Shown here: positions 1 to 6,043 of the stretch, piece by piece
Layout: each line of letters opens with the position of its first letter
How positions within the stretch are numbered: position 1 is the first letter of the stretch
Assembly: GCA_035938875.1 (NCBI GenBank)
Contig: DASZGL010000022.1
Coordinates: forward strand, 1 to 37,103
Direction of reading: 5' to 3'
DNA length: 37,103 nt
From: DASZGL01 sp035938875
GTDB lineage: Bacteria; Chloroflexota; Dormibacteria; Aeolococcales; Aeolococcaceae
Program-made: the position numbers and the translations under genes
The notes under the pieces: generated by a model
What the model was told of the DNA's origin: nothing
The model's database searches: none
The model's input: only the letters and a program-made list of their open reading frames with translations

Positions 1-46
1 GCCAGGCTGCTTTCACGGGACGGCACATCTCGGCCGAACAGCGCGA

Positions 47-1414
47 CTACGTCGGTGCGCGGGTCCCGCCTGGTGGCGCATGTGAGCACGAGTCGCGGCG
101 CACCTCGCAGGAGCGAGCCAGCCCGGAGATGATGTAGCGGAGGTCAAGGCGCTCACCACCGCTGCATGCGATGGCGCCTGTCGCGTTGATCGGCTCGGTC
201 GTCCGCAGCAGCGTGCGCAGATCTGCTGCGCCAGGCGTCGTCACCACCGAGTCGCCCGCGTCACCGATGGGCCGTCCGTTGGCACCGAGGAAGCGGACGA
301 CACCACGAGACTCCGGCACCCGCACGACGGTGTAATCGCCGTCGTGGAGGCGGCGGTGGTGGAAACCGCAAAGGGAGAGGAGATTGTGGAGGTCGGTGCG
401 GCCGCCGTCCGCCCAGTGCTGGACGTGGTGGCTGTGGGTGCGCGCGGCGGGAACGCCGCATCCCGGGAAGCGGCAGTGGCGGTCCCGCACCTGCAGGGCT
501 CGGCGCAGCCGTCCGGAGACGATGCGGCGGCCACGGCCGACGTCGAGGGGGACGCCGTCGCGTTCGACGACGGCGACGACCTCGGTGTCGCAGCCGAGCC
601 GGCGGGCGACAGATGGCGGAAGGCCCGGGCCGTCCTCGACGTGGCAGCGGCCACCGGTGTCGCCGCTGACCAGCGTCGCGGCGTCGACGTGGACGACGAG
701 GCGATGGGGTGACGCATTGGTCGACGCCTCAGCGCCGACCCCATGGGCAAGGACCTGCTCGCAGATGGAGACCAGAGCATCAGCCCGCGACGCGGCCCGT
801 GGATCATGGTCAGGCAGCCGCTCACCGACAGCAACCACACCGCTGCGCTCCTTCGCATCGCGCTCGGCCACTGCCTCGAGGGCACGCAGCACGACAGACG
901 CGTCGTCGGCGGGCAGCAATGCCGTCAACTCGACCATGCCGTCCTCATGCCAGTGGCGCCACACCCCGCGTCGTGCCCGACGCTCCGCCGCGTCCTCAGC
1001 CGAGTCGGCGTGTGCCGTCCGCGTGTACGCGCGGCAGATGCGCTGCAGCTGGGAGCCGGAGGCGCTCAGCGCGATGTTGAGCCAGATGTCCTCGTCGGCC
1101 GCCGTTGCCACCTTGGTGACCATGCGCAGCTTGTCGAGCGACAGCCGACCTGCTGCTGCAGCCTCGCGGTGGAGAGGCAGTTCACTCAGCGCCGTACCGA
1201 CGCGAATCAGCTCGCTGCCGAAGTGCTCGTCGAAGCCGACGTTGACGGTGAGCCAGTGTGCGCAGGAGCGATATCCCTCACCCGCCCACGCTTCTGTGGC
1301 ATCGACCTCAGCGGCGAGAAAGGCGAGCTGTGACTGCGCCGCATGCACGTGCGCGGCGAGCTCGCAGAGCTCATCCCTGAGTTGAGGAGCATCACGCAAC
1401 ACGCTGTCGTGCAT
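47..1414 (-). CDS. DUF222 / 13E12-repeat family HNH endonuclease-like protein
   Basis: 455-residue protein with the two-part layout of the mycobacterial 13E12 (REP13E12) family: a helical DUF222 region over roughly residues 1-230 and a C-terminal HNH nuclease domain near 310-360. The HNH module shows paired cysteines C314 and C319, then H327/H329/H330, N344, C349 and H352/H353, consistent with a zinc-supported beta-beta-alpha-metal nuclease. The reading frame extends upstream, but I place the start at the ATG at 1414. A TATTGT -10 box lies 4 nt before it and a LexA-like box just upstream, so the message is probably leaderless. ATG 1453 is the alternative, but then the LexA-like box would be coding. 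Family members are often multicopy and of unknown cellular role; some mycobacterial ones are DNA-damage inducible. Divergent from the reductase at 1512. Family call firm, nuclease activity inferred. Confidence 0.88.
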   Translation of the reverse strand: MHDSVLRDAPQLRDELCELAAHVHAAQSQLAFLAAEVDATEAWAGEGYRSCAHWLTVNVGFDEHFGSELIRVGTALSELPLHREAAAAGRLSLDKLRMVTKVATAADEDIWLNIALSASGSQLQRICRAYTRTAHADSAEDAAERRARRGVWRHWHEDGMVELTALLPADDASVVLRALEAVAERDAKERSGVVAVGERLPDHDPRAASRADALVSICEQVLAHGVGAEASTNASPHRLVVHVDAATLVSGDTGGRCHVEDGPGLPPSVARRLGCDTEVVAVVERDGVPLDVGRGRRIVSGRLRRALQVRDRHCRFPGCGVPAARTHSHHVQHWADGGRTDLHNLLSLCGFHHRRLHDGDYTVVRVPESRGVVRFLGANGRPIGDAGDSVVTTPGAADLRTLLRTTEPINATGAIACSGGERLDLRYIISGLARSCEVRRDSCSHAPPGGTRAPT

Positions 1415-1418
1415 GCAG

Positions 1419-1424
1419 ACAATA
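1419..1424 (-). promoter_or_regulatory. Candidate -10 box of the HNH gene
   Basis: TATTGT on the minus strand, ending 4 nt before the ATG at 1414. No clear -35 is visible; the LexA-like box occupies the spacer region. The short distance to the start codon implies a leaderless or nearly leaderless transcript. Confidence 0.4.
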
Positions 1425-1428
1425 ACAC

Positions 1429-1442
1429 CAAACAAATGTTCG
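1429..1442 (-). promoter_or_regulatory. LexA/SOS-like box upstream of the HNH gene
   Basis: Read on the minus strand this is CGAACATTTGTTTG, matching the core of the actinobacterial SOS box (CGAAC-N4-GTTCG) at 9 of 10 defined positions; the flanking T/A of the full consensus are absent. It lies 4 nt upstream of a TATTGT -10 box (1419-1424), where LexA binding would block polymerase. 13E12-family genes with SOS boxes are known in Mycobacterium tuberculosis, so the context supports the site. Confidence 0.55.
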
Positions 1443-1498
1443 TAACGCAACATCAGAGCACGACCGCGCGCCGAAGAACGGCGGACTCCACCCCAACC

Positions 1499-1504
1499 TA
1501 GAAT
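1499..1504 (+). promoter_or_regulatory. Candidate leaderless -10 box of the DHFR-like gene
   Basis: TAGAAT, a good TANNNT -10 element, ends 7 nt before the ATG at 1512. No ribosome-binding site fits in the gap, so transcription would begin at or next to the start codon. Confidence 0.5.
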
Positions 1505-1511
1505 CCTCCGC

Positions 1512-2057
1512 ATGCACGTCGTGTGGTACACGGCGATGTCCATGGACGGGCGCATCGCTGACGCCGCCAACAGCCTCGAATTCCTGAACACGATTCGCAG
1601 CGGCGATGAGGGTGGCGGTGATGACTTCGCGACGTTTCTCGCTGGCATCGATGCGGTGGTGGTCGGCGCGACCACCCTGCGGTGGTTGATCGACGGCGGT
1701 CACGGCTGGCCTCACGACGACCTGCCAACGTGGTTGGTGTCGCACGACGAGGGTCTCGTCGATCGCGTGGGTCCGACGCGCCAGCCGTTCCAGCGTTTCG
1801 CTGGCGACGTCGGCGAACTGTTCGCCACGATCGAAGCGCAGGGTTACAAGCGGGTCTGGCTGTGCGGCGGTGGCGCCGTTGCCGGCCAGGCTCTCGCGGC
1901 CGGCCGCATCGACGAGGTGGTGGTGACCATCGCACCCACCGCGCTCGGTGCTGGTCCGGCCTTGTTTGACGTTGCCGCGGTGCCACGCTGGCTCTTCACG
2001 CTTGCCGAGGTCACCAAGACCGGTAGCGCCGCGCGCCTGCGCTGGCTTCGAGCCTGA
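1512..2057 (+). CDS. Dihydrofolate reductase / RibD C-terminal family protein
   Basis: 181-residue protein of the RibD C-terminal/DHFR-like fold. The N-terminus reads as the first beta strand and substrate loop of the family (AMSMDGRIAD, about residues 8-17). DAVVVGATTLRWL (48-60) is the second conserved block, and WLCGGGAVAGQALAAGRIDE (about 116-135) is the glycine-rich NADPH-binding segment. Stand-alone members in actinobacteria are mostly uncharacterised NADPH-dependent reductases. It is not an obvious true folate-pathway DHFR, and there is no deaminase domain as in full-length RibD and no riboflavin gene nearby. It is divergent from the HNH gene. The substrate cannot be told from sequence. 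Confidence 0.85.
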   Translation: MHVVWYTAMSMDGRIADAANSLEFLNTIRSGDEGGGDDFATFLAGIDAVVVGATTLRWLIDGGHGWPHDDLPTWLVSHDEGLVDRVGPTRQPFQRFAGDVGELFATIEAQGYKRVWLCGGGAVAGQALAAGRIDEVVVTIAPTALGAGPALFDVAAVPRWLFTLAEVTKTGSAARLRWLRA

Positions 2058-2134
2058 GCCGGATCCGCGCTCAGCGGCGTGTCTGCCGCCGATCAGCCGA
2101 TGACGTCTGCCGCGCGTAGTGCGACGATGCGACC

Positions 2135-4126
2135 GTGGGCACCATGGTCCGCGAGGACATCCCTTGGGATGCCGCCACCCGTTCGGCTGGTGTCGATTTC
2201 CCCCGATCGGGTGTCGCGTGCGTCCTGTGGCCGGATCCTGACGATCAGTATCCGGCGGCGCTCTCGAGGCTCATCGACGCGTTATGGACTGACGGCGCGA
2301 GCGCAGCCGGGTACGCCGCCGGGGAGAAGGACGCTGTCCGATACGTCATCGAGTCCGCGGGAGATGGCCTGGTAGTACATCGAGGGTACGGAGGCGAGGG
2401 TGCGTGGTTGGCCAGGTCGACCCAGGTGCCTGTGGAGGCCGCAACACGCAGCAGCGCACTGTCGCTGCTCGACGGCTGGACTCCGGGCGTTGTCATCGCG
2501 CTGGCGCTCATCGATGTCGAGACGCTGGCGACGATCGTTCGCACCGGCGGTGGCGGCATCGTCGTCGCTCTCGGCGCCGGAGCACCTGCGGATGCAAGGG
2601 CGATCATCGAGAGGCTGCCCGCAGGCCGGCGCCACGAGGCGTCCGTCGATGAGCGGTCGGCTCTGCACGCAATGGTGGGTTCTCGAAGAGCCGTCTTCGC
2701 CATGGCCACGGGTGCGGTGCTGATCGCGGCGACGGTCGCCGGTGTGACCTTGTGGCGCCTGCACGGCGGGACCTCTGAATCGTCCGCCGGAATCCAGACG
2801 AACAGACCCACGCCCGACACGCCGTCGTTCCCGTCGGTGTCACTGCTGGCGACGGACCCGTCGACCGGCAAGCTGCTTCTCGTCGGTTGTTGCGACGTCG
2901 ATGCGCATGGCGCACAGACACTGGTGTCGACGTGGCTGTGGAGCGGCATCCGCTGGACACACGTGCATCCCGCGGCATCGCCGCCCTTTCAGCGCGACGC
3001 GACGTTGGCAGTCGCTGCGGCGAACGTCGTGCTGCAGACTTGGGTCGAGACCTCCGCCCAGACATGGACCTGGGACGGACAGGCCTGGACGCTACTGCCC
3101 ACAGCTCAGGTACCGCCAGCGCACACAGGACCCTCGGTCTACGACACTGGCCGCGCTCAGGTGATCACCTTGTCGAGGCCCCCCCTTAGTCAGAGCGGTC
3201 AAGCTGATACCTGGGCGTTGCAATCCGGCGGGACCTGGACGCAGATTTCCAGCGGAGGTCCCCAACTGTTCCTCCCGCCGGCTGTCGCCGACGATCCCGA
3301 CAGGCGACAGGTCGTTCTCGTCGAGACAGACGGAGTCACGATGACGACCTGGACGTTCGCCGACGGCACATGGACGAGGCGTTCGTCGGCTGACAACTTC
3401 GCGCTCGACTCGACCGTTGAGCTGACGTGGGATGGCGTGTATCACAAGGTGATAGGTCTCCACCTCGGCGACGCCGCCTTCCCGTTGCGCAACTCCACGA
3501 CACCGGCCGACACCTGGACCTGGGACGGGTCGTCCTGGAGCATGGTTCCGACGATCTCGGCGCCGAACGAGAATGGCCGCTTACTGACGACCCGGTTCGG
3601 CCGGGCCGTGTTCGTCGGCGACCACGCGATCAACGGGTCACCGGACGTGTGGGAATGGGCGGGGACGACGTGGCGTCTTCGCACCGGCAATCTCAGTGAC
3701 CTCTTCGCCGGCCCCGGCGGCATCGTGTTCGACTTCGATCCGGCGCTCCTCGATGCGGCAGGCTGGGCCGTGCGCCTCAGTGGGGCGCGTGCCGTCGTTG
3801 ACGCGGGAAGTGCAAGGGATGCAGCGTACGGTGCTGTGCCGGCGCCGAGCGGAGTTTTAACCGAGGCGCACGTCAGATTGCGGGTGAGTGATCAGGCAAC
3901 CGTCATCAACATCGCCGACCCGAACAACCCGGTGCTGTGCGAGTGTTGGATCGAGGACGTCCTCCTGACACGGTTCTCGTCATGTCCTGGCGCCGAGGTC
4001 GTGGAACAGGAAAGCCTCGTACTCGTCGACATGAAGGATGGCCGGGTGATCAAGACGTACACCCATACGCCTCCCCCTGGGACGACCTTCGGCTCGTGTC
4101 AGCAGGCGCCGATCACCACCCCTTAA
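2135..4126 (+). CDS. Membrane-anchored WTWDG-repeat (Kelch-like beta-propeller) protein
   Basis: 663 residues. Residues 1-180 form a soluble N-terminal part I do not recognise. One transmembrane helix follows at about 186-208 (RRAVFAM...VTLWRL), then a linker rich in Ser, Thr and Pro. Arginines before the helix and the repeats after it suggest N-in/C-out topology. The C-terminal part carries six units of the pattern T-W-x-W/F-x-G-x-x-W (TWLWSGIRWTH, TWTWDGQAWTLLP, TWALQSGGTWTQ, TWTFADGTWTRR, TWTWDGSSWSMVP, VWEWAGTTWRLRT), as expected of an extracytoplasmic Kelch-type propeller of about six blades. The final ~120 residues contain several cysteines. The start is GTG 2135; ATG 2144 would also fit. 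The 3' end overlaps the convergent WYL gene by 14 bp. Function unknown; surface binding or signal sensing is inference. Confidence 0.75.
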   Translation: MGTMVREDIPWDAATRSAGVDFPRSGVACVLWPDPDDQYPAALSRLIDALWTDGASAAGYAAGEKDAVRYVIESAGDGLVVHRGYGGEGAWLARSTQVPVEAATRSSALSLLDGWTPGVVIALALIDVETLATIVRTGGGGIVVALGAGAPADARAIIERLPAGRRHEASVDERSALHAMVGSRRAVFAMATGAVLIAATVAGVTLWRLHGGTSESSAGIQTNRPTPDTPSFPSVSLLATDPSTGKLLLVGCCDVDAHGAQTLVSTWLWSGIRWTHVHPAASPPFQRDATLAVAAANVVLQTWVETSAQTWTWDGQAWTLLPTAQVPPAHTGPSVYDTGRAQVITLSRPPLSQSGQADTWALQSGGTWTQISSGGPQLFLPPAVADDPDRRQVVLVETDGVTMTTWTFADGTWTRRSSADNFALDSTVELTWDGVYHKVIGLHLGDAAFPLRNSTTPADTWTWDGSSWSMVPTISAPNENGRLLTTRFGRAVFVGDHAINGSPDVWEWAGTTWRLRTGNLSDLFAGPGGIVFDFDPALLDAAGWAVRLSGARAVVDAGSARDAAYGAVPAPSGVLTEAHVRLRVSDQATVINIADPNNPVLCECWIEDVLLTRFSSCPGAEVVEQESLVLVDMKDGRVIKTYTHTPPPGTTFGSCQQAPITTP

Positions 4127-5099
4127 GCCCCTCTGTCGCGTAGAGGCTGAACAATTTGCGGCCGATGTCCTCAAGCGTGGTGCGCAGCTCGTCGGGCGCG
4201 ATCACCTCAACGTCGTCGCCGAACCCGGCGAGCGCAGCGGCGGCGGCACCGATGCCGCGGAAGCGAAGGCGGATACCGGCCCACCCCGGACGATCGTGCT
4301 CCTCCGCGCGGCCATCGACATGCGCGCTGAGCGAACCGCGCAACGTGCGTATCCACTCCTCGCGGACTCGCACCGTGACGGAAAGCGGGTCGCCATGTTG
4401 CTGCTGCTTTTCGAATGCTGTCCGTGACTGCTCCCACGCCGCGGCGACGTCGAAGGCGGCGGGGCGTCGCGACGCCCCGGGTGCCGGCGTGATGCTGTGG
4501 ATGCGCGACACACGGAAGGTGCGCAGCTCGCCCCTGGTGACCGCGAGCAGGTACCACGTGCCCGCCTTCTGCACCAGGCCGTGCGGATCGATCAGACGTC
4601 GCCGGTCGGGGCCGGCGCCGTGGTCGTAACGCATCCAGAGACGCCTGCCCGAGGTCAGCGCGTCGCGCACCGCGTGGAGGTGGACGGGTTGGTCGGCGCC
4701 GTGCCACCAGCGGGCGGGATCGACGTGGACCCCGGAACGGACCCGCTCGACCGCGGGCCGGTAGTGCGCCGGCAGGGCGGCGAGAAGCTTGCGCAGTGCG
4801 GAGTGCGCCGCGGGGGCGAGGTCGAGACCGGCCGCTGCCGCCGGACCGGCGACGAGGAACAGGGCGCGCGCCTCCTCCTCACTGAGCCCCGACAGATCGG
4901 TGCGGTAGCCGCCGATGAGCGACCAGCCACCGCCCCGTCCCCGCTGGGCGTACACGGGTACGCCGGCCGTGGACAGGGCCTCGAGGTCACGGTGGATGGT
5001 GCGCGTGGTGACCTCCAGGGACTCGGCGAGCTCGCCCTCGGTCACGCGGCCCCGGGTCTGCAGGAGCATGAGGATCGAGAGCAGGCGATCGGCGCGCAT
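4113..5099 (-). CDS. YafY-type WYL-domain transcriptional regulator
   Basis: 328-residue DNA-binding regulator. Residues 1-60 form an HTH_11/DeoR-like winged helix (ELAESLEVTTRTIHRDLEAL, about 23-42). The middle carries the WYL domain with the hallmark WYLLAV near residue 182, followed by the conserved arginine region RTFRVSRI. The C-terminal ~90 residues match the WCX extension. WYL domains sense nucleotide or nucleic-acid ligands in characterised members. The ATG at 5099 lies 8 nt after a TAACCT -10 box, so the message is probably leaderless. It is divergent from the TIGR03086 gene across 107 bp that holds a 12-bp direct repeat, so autoregulation and control of that gene are likely. Confidence 0.92.
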   Translation of the reverse strand: MRADRLLSILMLLQTRGRVTEGELAESLEVTTRTIHRDLEALSTAGVPVYAQRGRGGGWSLIGGYRTDLSGLSEEEARALFLVAGPAAAAGLDLAPAAHSALRKLLAALPAHYRPAVERVRSGVHVDPARWWHGADQPVHLHAVRDALTSGRRLWMRYDHGAGPDRRRLIDPHGLVQKAGTWYLLAVTRGELRTFRVSRIHSITPAPGASRRPAAFDVAAAWEQSRTAFEKQQQHGDPLSVTVRVREEWIRTLRGSLSAHVDGRAEEHDRPGWAGIRLRFRGIGAAAAALAGFGDDVEVIAPDELRTTLEDIGRKLFSLYATEGLKGW

Positions 5100-5103
5100 C
5101 GAA

Positions 5104-5146
5104 TGTCAGGTTAGCCTCTAAATATGACAGATGGTGTCTTGTTAGC
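5104..5146. promoter_or_regulatory. Direct-repeat operator candidate between WYL regulator and TIGR03086 gene
   Basis: Two copies of TGTC-NN-GTTAGC at 5104-5115 and 5135-5146, identical at 10 of 12 positions and 31 bp apart, about three helical turns. The first copy contains the regulator's -10 box (AGGTTA on plus, TAACCT on minus, 5108-5113). The placement fits binding by the WYL regulator to control both divergent genes. Confidence 0.4.
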
Positions 5147-5192
5147 TCCTGCACCATGTCGGCAATCACAGCCGGTGAGTGGCCGGCGTCTC

Positions 5193-5200
5193 GGGAGGAA
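5193..5200 (+). promoter_or_regulatory. Ribosome-binding site fixing the TIGR03086 start
   Basis: GGGAGGAA lies 6 nt before ATG 5207. This makes that ATG the start in preference to the in-frame ATG at 5156. Confidence 0.75.
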
Positions 5201-5206
5201 GCCACC

Positions 5207-5818
5207 ATGGTCGGAACCGATCCCCGTGCCCTTCAAGCCGTTGCCTTCGCCCAGGCGCGCCTGGTGATCGCCGGCGTCAGGCCAGATGAGATGACGCTGC
5301 CGACACCGTGCAACGAGTTCGACGTGCGCACGCTGATCGGTCACATGATCACCGCGATGCGGCGGTACGCGTGCGCCGGCCGTGGCGGCGATCCCCTGTC
5401 CATTCCCATGGTCACCACCGGAATCTCCGACTACGGCTGGATCACCGCCTTCGACGCCGCCGCGGACGAGGTGCGCGACGTCTGGTCGGACAATGACCTG
5501 CTCGGTCGCGACATCAAGCTGCCCTGGGCGACGCTGCCGGGTGCGCTGGTCGTCTCCGTGTACAGCCTCGAGCTGACGGTGCACACCTGGGACCTCGCCG
5601 CCGCGGTCGGCGATCTCCGCGAGTTCGATCCCGAGATCGGTGAGGAGATGCTCGCCGTCGCCAAGCAGATGGCGCCTGCGGAGGTGCGCGGCGCCGCGAT
5701 CGGCCACGCCTTCGAGGGGGTCGTCGACGTCTCGGAGGACTCCCATGTCTACGACCGGCTGGCTGCGTGGCTGGGACGCGATGTGCCTCGCTGGGCGGGG
5801 GCAGCGGTCCCCGGCTGA
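5207..5818 (+). CDS. TIGR03086 family metal-binding protein (mycothiol-dependent maleylpyruvate isomerase N-domain fold)
   Basis: 203 residues with the DinB/MDMPI four-helix-bundle fold. TPCNEFDVRTLIGHM near the N-terminus is the family's T-P-C-x-W/F-x-V-x-x-L-x-x-H block with the first metal-ligand histidine. SLELTVHTWDLAAAVG carries the second conserved H-x-W-D-L motif. GHAFEGVVDVSED is the third. The family is typical of mycothiol-using actinobacteria, and many members are of unknown substrate. A strong ribosome-binding site fixes the start at 5207. It is transcribed away from a WYL regulator that probably controls it. Thiol-dependent transferase or isomerase activity is inferred from the family only. 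Confidence 0.88.
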   Translation: MVGTDPRALQAVAFAQARLVIAGVRPDEMTLPTPCNEFDVRTLIGHMITAMRRYACAGRGGDPLSIPMVTTGISDYGWITAFDAAADEVRDVWSDNDLLGRDIKLPWATLPGALVVSVYSLELTVHTWDLAAAVGDLREFDPEIGEEMLAVAKQMAPAEVRGAAIGHAFEGVVDVSEDSHVYDRLAAWLGRDVPRWAGAAVPG

Positions 5819-5878
5819 GCTCGGGTCACGCCGCCGACAACCCAGGCCGCGTGCGCCCGCGCACCGCGATCAGGCCGT

Positions 5879-5930
5879 GGTCGACCGTCACGGCGGGATG
5901 GCAATGGTGCAACACAGCGGTCGACCGCTG
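5879..5930. promoter_or_regulatory. Paired GGTCGACC palindromes upstream of the CHAP lipoprotein gene
   Basis: GGTCGACC occurs at 5879-5886 and again at 5919-5926, 40 bp apart. The second copy is the centre of a perfect 16-bp palindrome, CAGCGGTCGACCGCTG (5915-5930). The first sits inside a weaker CCGTG...CACGG inverted repeat. This is in the 225-bp gap before the CHAP gene and could be a dimer operator; no neighbouring gene encodes an obvious partner. Confidence 0.3.
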
Positions 5931-5943
5931 ACATCCGCCAAGA

Positions 5944-5966
5944 CAGCTCCGCTATGCAGGGAGCTG
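5944..5966. other. Hairpin-forming inverted repeat after the TIGR03086 gene
   Basis: CAGCTCC (5944-5950) and GGAGCTG (5960-5966) form a perfect 7-bp stem with a 9-nt loop. No T-run follows, so it is not a canonical intrinsic terminator. It may stabilise the upstream transcript or be part of the leader of the next gene. Confidence 0.3.
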
Positions 5967-6031
5967 GGCTGACTGTCCGGATCGATCGAGACCGGATCCC
6001 GCCCCGACGACGCCGCAACAGCTGACGCCAC

Positions 6032-6042
6032 GGGGGTCCCCC
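6032..6042 (+). promoter_or_regulatory. GGGGGTCCCCC palindrome abutting a TTG start
   Basis: An 11-bp perfect palindrome ends 1 nt before the TTG at 6044. In RNA the G-run, the only purine-rich stretch close to that start, could pair with the C-run. This might dampen initiation or mean that the start is misassigned. Confidence 0.25.
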
Positions 6043-6043
6043 A

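Noticed and set aside
1..46. Possible gene or site at the left edge
   Set aside because: Only 46 bases precede the HNH gene's stop codon; no start, stop, promoter or repeat could be supported.
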